Positions 25,838 through 32,508 of a DNA stretch of 39,978 nt are shown in pieces (the stretch's first letter is position 1; every line of letters begins with the position of its first letter). The translations under genes were made by a program, and so were the position numbers. The DNA lies in the IMG/VR virus record IMGVR_UViG_3300009104_000047, positions 1-39,978 of that record; one strand, given 5' to 3'. A model generated the notes under the pieces. It saw only the letters and a list, made by a program, of their open reading frames with translations. It searched no databases and was not told the DNA's origin. Source of the stretch: a virus.

Positions 25838-26154
25838 TGGAAGAGTCTTCTCTTGATGTAGAGTGGAATAAGTTCATTGAAGATCAAGGGGAGAGTATTG
25901 AAAAAGAAATATATGAGGAGTTGCAAGAGACTGCGAATATATTTGATGTCGAAGATGGTACTCATGCTAAATGGACTAATGACAGGGTTCTTGGTTTGCT
26001 TCTTGTGTTCAATGAAGATGAAGCAGAATTTTTGTTGGCAGCGTTTCACGCTGGCATTGAGGGAATTGAAGACGCATCTTATTCTTGGGCTGCGTGGGTG
26101 ACATCGTTAATGGGAATTATTAAACAATCTCTTTATATTTTACCTGACGATTAA
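25837..26154 (+). CDS. Hypothetical 105-aa acidic protein, last late gene
   Basis: An acidic, helix-rich protein with many Glu and Asp at the N-terminus and a hydrophobic C-terminal stretch (ASYSWAAWVTSLMGIIKQSLYIL). It is coupled to the holin gene, so it might be a holin antagonist or lysis regulator, but there is no family signature. Its stop codon overlaps the stop of the oppositely oriented sigma-like gene by four bases. Confidence 0.6.
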   Translation: MEESSLDVEWNKFIEDQGESIEKEIYEELQETANIFDVEDGTHAKWTNDRVLGLLLVFNEDEAEFLLAAFHAGIEGIEDASYSWAAWVTSLMGIIKQSLYILPDD

Positions 26155-26546
26155 TCACGCAAATAGCCTCTAACTGCTGGTGAGTCCACCAGTGCGTCTA
26201 CTAGTCGTAGGCGTATCTTGTCGCGTCTACGTGCAAGTGTGGTTTTTGGTATACCTAGCACTGCTCCTGCTTTGCGTAGAGACATGCCTTCTATGAGGAG
26301 TCTTTCTGCTATCCATAAGTCTTCGGGTGACAGGCTTTCAAACGCTTCGGCTAATGCTTCTTTAAGTAGGAGTGTTTCTTCGAGTGGTGTTACTTTACGT
26401 GGTGCGCCGGGGGCTTGTTCCATTAACGCTTGGAGGTGGGTTAATGGGCGTGTGTCTGAGGTGCAACCTACTACGTTTGGGAGTCCTGCTGTTGCCATCC
26501 ATACTATTGTGTCTGGGTCGTAAGAGTATTCTCGTTTTTTTGCCAT
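26151..26546 (-). CDS. Sigma-region-4-like transcription factor (late switch candidate)
   Basis: A 131-aa protein whose residues about 60-125 resemble sigma70 region 4 or RinA/ArpU-type late regulators. A helical lead (LLKEALAEAFESLSPEDLWI) is followed by a helix-turn-helix (EGMSLRKAGAVLGIPKTTLA) and a basic recognition-like helix RRRDKIRLR. It is the last gene of the early operon, a usual place for a protein that redirects transcription to late genes. GAGG upstream of ATG 26546 sets the start. There is no region 2 for core binding, so it may act as an activator or with host sigma. Confidence 0.6.
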   Translation of the reverse strand: MAKKREYSYDPDTIVWMATAGLPNVVGCTSDTRPLTHLQALMEQAPGAPRKVTPLEETLLLKEALAEAFESLSPEDLWIAERLLIEGMSLRKAGAVLGIPKTTLARRRDKIRLRLVDALVDSPAVRGYLRD

Positions 26547-27031
26547 TCCGTCACCTCGTGGAGGAACTTCTCGGCAATTACTCTGGTGTTGTCAGCGTCG
26601 TAACCTGAAGGCTCTCCTAATCCCCATGCTTCGTCGTGGTCTATCCACCCGAGCATTTCTACTTCTCTGAATTCGGGTGGTACTGGTCGTACCACGAACA
26701 GGATCAGTCCTTGTCCTAGTTGCCTTTTTCTTACGGCTGCGTTGTTAGATGTTCTAACTCTTCTTACTTCTATGTTGTGTCCTACGTCTGCACGTTTACG
26801 GTTTTCTGCATGCCGGTTGCCTGCCCAAACGTGTCCTCCCCAGTATTGGTTGGTTACTCGTGCTACTGCCAATTCCCCTATTGCTGCTGCTACTTGTGCG
26901 GATCTGTCATCTTCCATGTATTCGCGCTTATAATGGGAAGCATCTTGTTTTTCCCAGTTTTCCGTAAAGCGTCTGATACCTACATGAGATGCCCATTCAT
27001 ATTCCCATTTTTCTAATTCAATCAGAATCAA
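26504..27031 (-). CDS. Possible PD-(D/E)XK-fold protein, 175 aa
   Basis: An unrecognised protein with a nuclease-like pattern: GELAVARVTNQYW (possible helix Glu), then ADVGHNIEVRRVR, where D and the EVR triad stand in for D...ExK. Next comes a hydrophobic strand (LILFVVRPVPPE) and WIDHDEAWG. The third catalytic Lys is an Arg, so activity is uncertain. It overlaps the sigma-like gene by 43 bases and the RusA gene by 14, in a recombination block, which fits a DNA-modifying role. It could be an inactive relative or something else. Confidence 0.45.
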   Translation of the reverse strand: MILIELEKWEYEWASHVGIRRFTENWEKQDASHYKREYMEDDRSAQVAAAIGELAVARVTNQYWGGHVWAGNRHAENRKRADVGHNIEVRRVRTSNNAAVRKRQLGQGLILFVVRPVPPEFREVEMLGWIDHDEAWGLGEPSGYDADNTRVIAEKFLHEVTEWQKNENTLTTQTQ

Positions 27032-27380
27032 TTTGGTTTACCTTCACAGCGCTGATACGAACTACTTGTTTGTCATCTTCCCACGCTGTCCCGTTGAGTG
27101 CATCTAATGTGAGTTTGACATAGTTGTCTATGTCTCCTCTCAGGGTTGTAGCATCATGTGGTGATTCCTGTATTGTAATTATACTACATTCTGGCGTGTA
27201 AGTTAAGGACACTTCTACTGGTCCTTGCATGGTGCCTAAGTCTGCTTCTTCCCATGCTGCTCGTATCGCTTTCTCTTCATCGAGAGTTGCTTTAGGTGTG
27301 AACACCTGTCCTTTTTTGTTGTGCCTTGGTCTTGCCTTGGCTTTGGGTCTACGATTTATTTTTAGTGTTGTACTTTTCAC
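27018..27380 (-). CDS. rusA: RusA-type Holliday junction resolvase
   Basis: A 120-aa endonuclease that resolves four-way junctions during replication and packaging. The RusA active-site pattern is clear: D83 and D85 in GDIDNYVK with K89, and D102/D103 in AWEDDKQVV, matching the spacing of Asp70, Asp72, Lys76 and Asp91 in E. coli RusA. The N-terminus (RRPKAKARPR) is also typical. It overlaps the primase gene at its start and the next gene at its end, as part of a dense operon. Confidence 0.9.
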   Translation of the reverse strand: MKSTTLKINRRPKAKARPRHNKKGQVFTPKATLDEEKAIRAAWEEADLGTMQGPVEVSLTYTPECSIITIQESPHDATTLRGDIDNYVKLTLDALNGTAWEDDKQVVRISAVKVNQIDSD

Positions 27381-28356
27381 GGTCTTTCCATGCGTCTGTG
27401 TGTGCGCTGTCTATTAGTCTCCGTAGTCTTTGCTCACCGTCGGTGCGTAAAGCGAACTTGCCTCCCCAATCTGAGTCGGCTGAAGTTAGTTCTTTCATTA
27501 TGTCCCCGTCGGTGTAGCCTTGTCTTATCATGGCACATGCCAACCCGAATAGGGTGGACGATCTGTCACCGTGTGGTTTGTCGGCTGTTCTACGTGGACC
27601 GTTTCTTCTGATTGCTTCTGCTAGTCCTGTGAGTCTGCGTCCTGTGTAACTGAATGATTCTCTTCTGACTGGTGCAGGTTCTGCTTGTTTATATAGGGTG
27701 TGTACGTGTTCCCATTGTTCAGCGGTTACTCTGGTTGGTAATGCTTCTTCTACGAAGACTCGTGATGGAACCATTGAGAAAGAATATTCTAGGTTATTCA
27801 TTTCTTGTCTGCCTGCTTCGTGATCGTGTGGGTATGGGAGTCTCAGTCCGTTGCCGAATCCTTTTCCTGTTAGTTCTATTTGTTTAGGGTTTACTTCTTT
27901 GATGGGTGCATCAACTATGTTGCATGCTCCTATTAGTCCTTCTCTGACTTTACGTGCAGGGAGTGGTTTTTGAAAGAATACCCACAGGTGGTGTCCTTTT
28001 GATCTGGATGTTTCCACCCATGATTTGACACCTAATTGTTTCAATAGATTGTATACATTGTTGGCGTGTTTAAAGGATTCTGCCATTCCTTCGTCCCAAT
28101 CGACGCAACCCCAGTGAACTACAAGGCTCTGAGAGCCGTCTGTGGGGTCCTCTAAGGCGATGAGAGGGTAAACCCCTATGCCTGCATCATTTTCTGTTAG
28201 GTGAGCCTCCACAGCCCTCAGGAAAACGTCCCCTGTGGCATTAAAATGTGTGCCATCTGTTGCCTCCATAGGAGCGAAGTAGCCGTCTTTGTGTGATTTG
28301 GCTATCTTCCCCCCTTGGAATAGTTCTGCGAAGCCTTCTATTGTTTCTGGATTCAT
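27349..28356 (-). CDS. AEP-type primase
   Basis: A 335-aa protein related to archaeo-eukaryotic primases (TOTE-type). It makes primers for replication. Catalytic Asp residues are D86 and D88 in VDWDEG, and the nucleotide-binding region shows TSRSKGHHLWVFF (about residues 116-128) with the conserved Ser-Lys-Gly-His. The C-terminal part (about 245-330) is helical with a PriCT-like SSTLFGLACAMIRQGYTDGD stretch. The start is ATG 28356, because GGAGG lies seven bases upstream; the longer frame starting 36 bases earlier lacks this. The DnaB-like helicase is encoded upstream. Confidence 0.85.
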   Translation of the reverse strand: MNPETIEGFAELFQGGKIAKSHKDGYFAPMEATDGTHFNATGDVFLRAVEAHLTENDAGIGVYPLIALEDPTDGSQSLVVHWGCVDWDEGMAESFKHANNVYNLLKQLGVKSWVETSRSKGHHLWVFFQKPLPARKVREGLIGACNIVDAPIKEVNPKQIELTGKGFGNGLRLPYPHDHEAGRQEMNNLEYSFSMVPSRVFVEEALPTRVTAEQWEHVHTLYKQAEPAPVRRESFSYTGRRLTGLAEAIRRNGPRRTADKPHGDRSSTLFGLACAMIRQGYTDGDIMKELTSADSDWGGKFALRTDGEQRLRRLIDSAHTDAWKDREKYNTKNKS

Positions 28357-28505
28357 ATGTATACCTCCACAAAAGCGTTGCATGAGGGGCAACTCAGGTT
28401 GGTTACCATTGAGTACGATCCGTCCATGATGGCTGGTCTAAGGTCATCATCTAGGTCGTGGTCTGCACCCCATATGAGTTCTGTGTTGCAGTGCCAACAG
28501 TTCAT
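28353..28505 (-). CDS. 50-aa zinc-ribbon protein
   Basis: A small gene nested between the helicase and primase genes, coupled to both by ATGA-type overlaps. It encodes two CxxC knuckles, C3-x2-C6 (NCWHCNTELIWG) and C39-x2-C42 (NLSCPSCNAFVEVY). These should form one zinc ribbon. Very similar short proteins are common in aquatic phages and contain the same NCWHCNTELIWG opening. It may assist replication proteins by binding DNA or the primase, but its function is not known. Confidence 0.85.
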   Translation of the reverse strand: MNCWHCNTELIWGADHDLDDDLRPAIMDGSYSMVTNLSCPSCNAFVEVYI

Positions 28506-29488
28506 CGTTGCGCCTCTGGTATCAGGTTCTCATGGTATGGGTGTACATGCCCTGCTGTTGGGTCCATGTAATAGGTTTGGTCTAACAGTTTCGCTGTGCG
28601 TTTGTTTTTACACAGGTTCATATTAACGGAGTTGGCGTGGTAGAGGGTTTCCCAGTCGGACAGGTCTGTTCTGTCTTTCTTTCGATAGACTTCTAACACG
28701 AAGATGGCTTCTTGCTCACCTCCGTATCTACCTCCGTACAGTCCGGCTGATTTTCCGGGGTCTGCGCTGCCTCGTCCTGCTTGGTGAACTAGCCCTATTG
28801 GTACTCGTTCTTCTTTAGCCCAGCGTTTAACTGCTTGGGCTTTTGATGTGACTCCTGTTGCGTCTGCGTCCCCTCCGGGTAGCAGTTCTAGGTAGTCGAT
28901 CATGCAGAATGAGGGTTCAGCACCCCACCATGCTCTGGCTTCTTCCATTACCCGACTCATTTCTGTCAGGTTGATCGCTTCGTCGATGATGGCTACACGA
29001 GATAGTTCTTGTGTTGCTGCACGTTCAAGGTCAGACAGGGTGTCTTTGTCCCCTGCTTTGATTGCGTCTTCGACTTCTTCTGATGAGCGTCCTTTGAGTA
29101 AACAGAACAGTTTCATTAAAACTAGTTCTCTTGGTTCATCAAGGGAGAAGATTACGGCATATGAGTCGTGTTGGTTGATCAGGTTCCACACTATGGAATT
29201 TAAAAGTATTTGACTTTTACCTGTGTGGCTACGTCCGATAACCATCATAACTTCACCTCGACCTATACCTCGGGTCGCCAGATCAAATTCTGGAAACCCA
29301 AGGTACCAGCGTTCCGTTGGGTTCCTGATGAACCCGACCAGACTCTCGACTACGGTGGATGAGAGTGGGAAACGCTTAGGTCGTTGTGGTGACGTATCTT
29401 CTATCTCTTCTGAAGTTGTGTCGTCCGCTTCCTGTTGTGCTTCTGCCAGTCTACGTGCGATCTCTTCTTCTGAGTGAAGTACCGCCAT
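28502..29488 (-). CDS. DnaB-like replicative helicase (RecA-fold ATPase)
   Basis: A 328-aa hexameric-type helicase lacking the usual N-terminal primase-interaction domain. Walker A is GRSHTGKS (residues 85-92) and Walker B ends at D198 in FCMIDYLEL. The SLDEPRELV helix and VHQAGRGSADPG arginine-finger region fit the DnaB/RadA family. It unwinds DNA at the fork together with the separate AEP primase. The first 60 residues are disordered and acidic. The start ATG lies five bases after the preceding gene. No DNA polymerase is encoded, so the host enzyme is presumably recruited. Confidence 0.88.
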   Translation of the reverse strand: MAVLHSEEEIARRLAEAQQEADDTTSEEIEDTSPQRPKRFPLSSTVVESLVGFIRNPTERWYLGFPEFDLATRGIGRGEVMMVIGRSHTGKSQILLNSIVWNLINQHDSYAVIFSLDEPRELVLMKLFCLLKGRSSEEVEDAIKAGDKDTLSDLERAATQELSRVAIIDEAINLTEMSRVMEEARAWWGAEPSFCMIDYLELLPGGDADATGVTSKAQAVKRWAKEERVPIGLVHQAGRGSADPGKSAGLYGGRYGGEQEAIFVLEVYRKKDRTDLSDWETLYHANSVNMNLCKNKRTAKLLDQTYYMDPTAGHVHPYHENLIPEAQR

Positions 29489-29493
29489 GCCCC

Positions 29494-30078
29494 CTACTTA
29501 GCGAAGGACTTTTGTTTGATTTGTCTACCTATTTCAAGGAGTTCCTCTGACCCTTTGCCTGTCTTTGGGCAGACAAACCATTCTGGGAATGCGGCAGAGT
29601 TCTCTTTGTCACGGTTGATTAACCAAACGCCTGTACCGTTAGGTCCCTTCTTTCTGTAAGCGGGACGGCTGGCGTTGCTTTCTACGCCACTAACAATGTC
29701 AGGCCAGTTGACAAACCAGTTGTCTGAGTTGTCCATTATGTCTCGCCATACTTCTTCACCAGCGGACGCACTCTTGGTTGGAGCGGATGCTGGCGCTGAC
29801 GGGGCGGCAGCCACGGCAGGACTCTGGTTGTTTTCGGGAAGGCTTTTTTGTAACCTCCGTACAGCAACTTCGTCTATCTCGTAGCCGATACCGAGTGCTT
29901 CAAAGTTAGCGGTGGCGATACGATCACCCCACGTTTTGAGTTGTGCTATCACTTCCTCGGCTGAAGTGTCAGCATCTAGTGAGAGTTCCACGCTTGCAGA
30001 AGCCTCTTCTGATTCGTACGGTGCTACCTGTGCCACGCTTCTGCGTGATATTGATATCCGTATGTCTTTTTCTCCCAT
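29494..30078 (-). CDS. Conserved phage replication-region protein, 194 aa
   Basis: The start is ATG 30078, with GGAGG ten bases upstream. A small hairpin (AGGT-AATA-ACCT) shortens the effective distance. The N-terminus (IRISISRRSVAQVAPYESEE) with the following beta-helix stretch resembles a widespread phage domain beginning with a KISVSRKV-like strand, often next to helicase or exonuclease genes. A Pro/Ala/Ser linker (about 97-125) joins a C-terminal domain with several Trp residues (NWFVNWPDIVSG, EWFVCPKTG). A single-strand-binding or annealing role is possible but not shown. Confidence 0.6.
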   Translation of the reverse strand: MGEKDIRISISRRSVAQVAPYESEEASASVELSLDADTSAEEVIAQLKTWGDRIATANFEALGIGYEIDEVAVRRLQKSLPENNQSPAVAAAPSAPASAPTKSASAGEEVWRDIMDNSDNWFVNWPDIVSGVESNASRPAYRKKGPNGTGVWLINRDKENSAAFPEWFVCPKTGKGSEELLEIGRQIKQKSFAK

Positions 30079-30092
30079 AAGGTTATTACCTC

Positions 30093-30917
30093 CTATAGTT
30101 GGTCCCATGGGTCGGGACCCGCATACCTACCCCTGCAAGAATTCCATGCCGGACACCACTTTGGTGAACAGTGCCAGCCACTCATGTGGAGTGGCCACTC
30201 TGGTAGGTTAGCGGCTATTTGTGTTCCAGCAGAGTGGGCAAGCGCAACCAGTCCTGCCCAATCTGCCGGTCCAAGTTCTAAATATGTTCTGTGTACTACA
30301 CCTTTAACAAGGTAAACGAATTCAAAGTTCTGTGCCTGTCCGAAGCCTTGTGGTTCCATTGCTTGAACAGCCCATGTGTATGCGGCGGCTTGAACTGACC
30401 AGCGTTTCTTCTCCCATTCAGCGGATGGTTTACGACCCGGATTTTTCCAATCCAATATGGGCAATGGTGCTTCTTGTATGCAGTCGATGGTTCCTTTTAA
30501 CCATATCTCTGGCGTGTGTTGGGGTACAAGAGGGAGACAGAACTCGTACTCGACTGCTACTGGGTGTATGTCGGGCATCACTTCGTCCCACCAGACGTTG
30601 GAGTTGGCTTCAATAATTTTTTCTGGTTCGCCTTCTTTGTGGTTCCACCTTACGATGTCTTTGATGTGGCTCTGCCAGTATTGCATCGCTGCGTCTAGTG
30701 TGTCTGCTTTAGACATGGGTACGCCTGTGTCCATCTTATCGATGAGACACTGTTCTATCCCGTAGTGGACTGCGGAGCCTAGGACGGTGTTGGATGAGTC
30801 TGTGCTTATCGCAACGCCCTCACGGACTTGTCTGGCTCTCTCAGGACACATAGCGAGGTCACCTAGCCATGATTGTCTGAGGATGATTGCGTCTTCTGGT
30901 GGTTTCGTAGGTTGCAT
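30093..30917 (-). CDS. Cas4/RecB-like Fe-S exonuclease
   Basis: A 274-aa PD-(D/E)XK nuclease with a Cas4-like iron-sulfur cluster. Motifs: C24 (AMCPERAR), H51 (GSAVHYGIEQ), D145 in GTIDCIQ, then ILDWK with D156 and K158, and Q176-x3-Y180 (QAAAY). C250, C255 and C261 (HCSPKWCPAWNSC) complete the four cysteines. It probably resects DNA ends during recombination-dependent replication or packaging. ATG 30917 is chosen over ATG 30926, because the latter overlaps the -10 box of the adjacent promoter; +1 would fall on the A of 30917, giving a leaderless mRNA. No Shine-Dalgarno is present, consistent with this. Confidence 0.88.
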   Translation of the reverse strand: MQPTKPPEDAIILRQSWLGDLAMCPERARQVREGVAISTDSSNTVLGSAVHYGIEQCLIDKMDTGVPMSKADTLDAAMQYWQSHIKDIVRWNHKEGEPEKIIEANSNVWWDEVMPDIHPVAVEYEFCLPLVPQHTPEIWLKGTIDCIQEAPLPILDWKNPGRKPSAEWEKKRWSVQAAAYTWAVQAMEPQGFGQAQNFEFVYLVKGVVHRTYLELGPADWAGLVALAHSAGTQIAANLPEWPLHMSGWHCSPKWCPAWNSCRGRYAGPDPWDQL

Positions 30918-30924
30918 GGTATCC

Positions 30925-30953
30925 ATCTTAGTTTAGTTTAAGTTGTGTGTCAA
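30925..30953 (-). promoter_or_regulatory. Strong leaderless promoter for the replication block
   Basis: TTGACA (30953-30948) and TAAGAT (30930-30925) are separated by exactly 17 bases. The start point expected seven bases after the -10 coincides with the A of ATG 30917, so transcripts would be leaderless. A 20-bp perfect palindrome lies just upstream of the -35 (30958-30977). Confidence 0.75.
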
Positions 30954-30957
30954 GCAC

Positions 30958-30977
30958 CATATGAATATATTCATATG
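30958..30977. promoter_or_regulatory. 20-bp palindrome next to the -35 box
   Basis: CATATGAATATATTCATATG is a perfect 20-bp palindrome ending four bases from the -35 of the replication-block promoter. It is a good candidate operator for a dimeric regulator. Half-sites of TTCATAT recur at 31005, 31012 and 31020, and once near the rightward promoter (150-156). Confidence 0.6.
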
Positions 30978-30979
30978 TT

Positions 30980-30998
30980 ACCGTCACTCCGTGACGGT
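30980..30998. promoter_or_regulatory. Hairpin ACCGTCAC-TCC-GTGACGGT
   Basis: A perfect 8-bp stem with a 3-base loop lies between the 20-bp palindrome and the TTCATAT cluster. No poly-T tract follows on either strand, so it is probably an operator or attenuating structure rather than an intrinsic terminator. It may still reduce read-through from the upstream operon. Confidence 0.45.
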
Positions 30999-31004
30999 CA
31001 TTTG

Positions 31005-31026
31005 TTCATATTTCATATGTTCATAT
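31005..31026. repeat. TTCATAT repeat cluster
   Basis: Three direct copies of TTCATAT at 31005, 31012 and 31020 follow the hairpin; a fourth lies in the palindrome at 30970. They may be binding sites for the same regulator as the 20-bp palindrome. Confidence 0.45.
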
Positions 31027-31042
31027 GGGAGGCTACAACAAA

Positions 31043-31282
31043 TTACTCCTTTTCGCCGTCAATTAATATTAAATTTGTGTTACTTTTTTCTTCTTCTTTG
31101 TGGTCTGGCTGTGGGACATGCTCGAACCCTTCCATTAACCCTGCAAAATCATTCATATACTTATGACATATATGTCCTAAATCGTGCAGGAAATCTCCTA
31201 ATAGTTTGTTTTGTATAACAGCCATAGAAGCAGCGAACTGTCCTATGTCCATCTCTACTTGTTCATTGTTGTCGTCTGACAT
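31043..31282 (-). CDS. Hypothetical 79-aa acidic protein
   Basis: An acidic helical protein with a central segment FAASMAVIQNKLLGDFLHDL and His residues, ending in a hydrophobic strand and acidic tail. GGAGAAAAA precedes ATG 31282. It is the last gene of the first early operon before the second promoter region. Function unknown. Confidence 0.65.
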   Translation of the reverse strand: MSDDNNEQVEMDIGQFAASMAVIQNKLLGDFLHDLGHICHKYMNDFAGLMEGFEHVPQPDHKEEEKSNTNLILIDGEKE

Positions 31283-31345
31283 TTTTTCTCCTTTGTTTGA
31301 AGGGGACGAGGTACAAGGAGGGGTAGTACCCCGCCCCCCAGATTG

Positions 31346-31359
31346 TTATCATCTGATAA
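31346..31359 (-). repeat. 14-bp dispersed motif, copy a
   Basis: TTATCAGATGATAA in leftward sense, overlapping the stop of the 70-aa gene. Arms TTATCA/TGATAA flank a central dinucleotide. Confidence 0.75.
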
Positions 31360-31561
31360 TATCGTTTGCATTTTCTACGGATTGGATACCTTCAAGAGCA
31401 TCCAACACGCCTTGTTTTTTACTTAATACAGAGTTTAAAGCAATCACTTCATGCCTTAATATTGTAGCCCAATCGAACTCAGCAGGGTTACACCCCCAGT
31501 CAATTGACACCTTAGGGACAAGATCATGCTCATTACCTTCATGGTCTGTCAGTTTTACCAC
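31349..31561 (-). CDS. Hypothetical 70-aa protein
   Basis: GTG start at 31561, overlapping the preceding gene by seven bases. Ribosome-site evidence is weak, so translation is probably coupled. The product has WATILRHEVIALNSVLSKKQ, a probable helix, and an acidic N-terminus. The stop codon lies inside one of the seven 14-bp dispersed motifs (31346-31359). Unknown function. Confidence 0.55.
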   Translation of the reverse strand: MVKLTDHEGNEHDLVPKVSIDWGCNPAEFDWATILRHEVIALNSVLSKKQGVLDALEGIQSVENANDIIR

Positions 31562-31821
31562 TCCACATCAACTAACTTTTCTGGTTGTTCATCAAAAATG
31601 ATGAATTGAATAGCCAAACCTGTTCTTGTCTTAGCAGTACGGACAGGCACACCCATGTTACTAGCGTGTCTATAGACCATAGCCCTCATACTTTCAACTG
31701 GGACTTCAAAGTCATCAGGGTTCACAAGTTCGTGAACTTCCCCATCCTTCCATTCATCCCAGTCATATCTACGTCTGATTGCTCCCTTCGTAGTAGGGAA
31801 ACTGTCTAATTTATTACTCAT
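31555..31821 (-). CDS. Conserved 88-aa phage protein with DEW motif
   Basis: Resembles a widespread small phage protein that begins with a basic segment, then RYDWDEWKDGEVHEL, then a VESMRAMVYRHASNMGVPVRT region. The family is known only as conserved hypothetical and probably folds as an alpha-beta unit with a DNA-binding-like helix. It overlaps both neighbours. No function assigned. Confidence 0.65.
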   Translation of the reverse strand: MSNKLDSFPTTKGAIRRRYDWDEWKDGEVHELVNPDDFEVPVESMRAMVYRHASNMGVPVRTAKTRTGLAIQFIIFDEQPEKLVDVEW

Positions 31822-31954
31822 AGGCTGCTGCCTCCTTGTATATTTGCTTTACCCCTTTGGCAAAGACTTTTTCTTTTTGACGATCCTCTTCACGGTAACG
31901 AAGATACTCTTCCCGTGTGAGAGTCTCAATCAAACCTGTAGGTGGTATTCCCAT
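31814..31954 (-). CDS. 46-aa charged helical peptide
   Basis: The start is ATG 31954, because GGAGG sits six bases upstream; a longer in-frame start at 32008 would lie inside the transglycosylase gene. The peptide is a charged helix (TREEYLRYREEDRQKEKVFA). Coupled by TAATG to the upstream gene. Function unknown. Confidence 0.65.
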   Translation of the reverse strand: MGIPPTGLIETLTREEYLRYREEDRQKEKVFAKGVKQIYKEAAAYE

Positions 31955-32508
31955 TATTTTCCTCCCCAGCATCGTCTGCTTGGATACCAGTGGGATGCGC
32001 CACCCCACCTTTTATTGCTATCTTTATTATAAAATAGATATGCTGCTACCCCCACATTAGCACGTGGTTCAACAGAAAGCCAACCACTAAACCCAGCCTT
32101 ATGACTACGCTCCTCCCACCAGTCAGGCATGTGCTGAAACCAGCCTGTCGCCCCACTCTTAGGATTAATAGCCTCTGACCATTTATCATCTGGTTTAGCA
32201 GACGATTCGCAGAAAGCAATTCGTAACATTAAAGACACATCCTCTGGTTCAAAGTATTCCCGCACCAGTTCATGCAACGTAGGAAGATGAGCAATGTACT
32301 CATGTTCCGGTATGTCACACGAACCGTACGCAGGACACTCCTCTATAGGTTCAGAAGCAACGTGTTTAGCGTAGTCAGTTTCCTCCCACACCATCGTTGT
32401 TGAAGTAGGCACTGTGATAACAGGCACTTGAACTCGGCTAGTGGAAGAGACAGGGTAACAAGACCCTATGAATCCCAAAACGCCGACCAATAATATTTTA
32501 GTTAACAT
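31954..32508 (-). CDS. Exported lipoprotein with lysozyme/transglycosylase-like domain
   Basis: A 184-aa protein with a signal peptide (hydrophobic residues 5-14) and a lipobox-like IGSC ending at C17, so it is probably lipid-anchored outside the membrane. A Pro/Thr linker follows. The domain at about residues 85-184 looks like an SLT lysozyme fold: catalytic Glu E101 in RIAFCESS, then KSGATGWFQHMPDWW, then NVGVAAYLFY and HWYPSRRCW. It would cleave glycan strands. It sits in the early operon rather than the lysis block, suggesting a role at the cell surface during infection, for example superinfection exclusion. That role is inferred. Confidence 0.75.
   Translation of the reverse strand: MLTKILLVGVLGFIGSCYPVSSTSRVQVPVITVPTSTTMVWEETDYAKHVASEPIEECPAYGSCDIPEHEYIAHLPTLHELVREYFEPEDVSLMLRIAFCESSAKPDDKWSEAINPKSGATGWFQHMPDWWEERSHKAGFSGWLSVEPRANVGVAAYLFYNKDSNKRWGGASHWYPSRRCWGGK

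Noticed and set aside
24443-26154. tRNA genes in or near the lysis block
   Set aside because: No cloverleaf with a TTC-type T-loop and matching acceptor stem could be picked out by eye here or elsewhere in the window.
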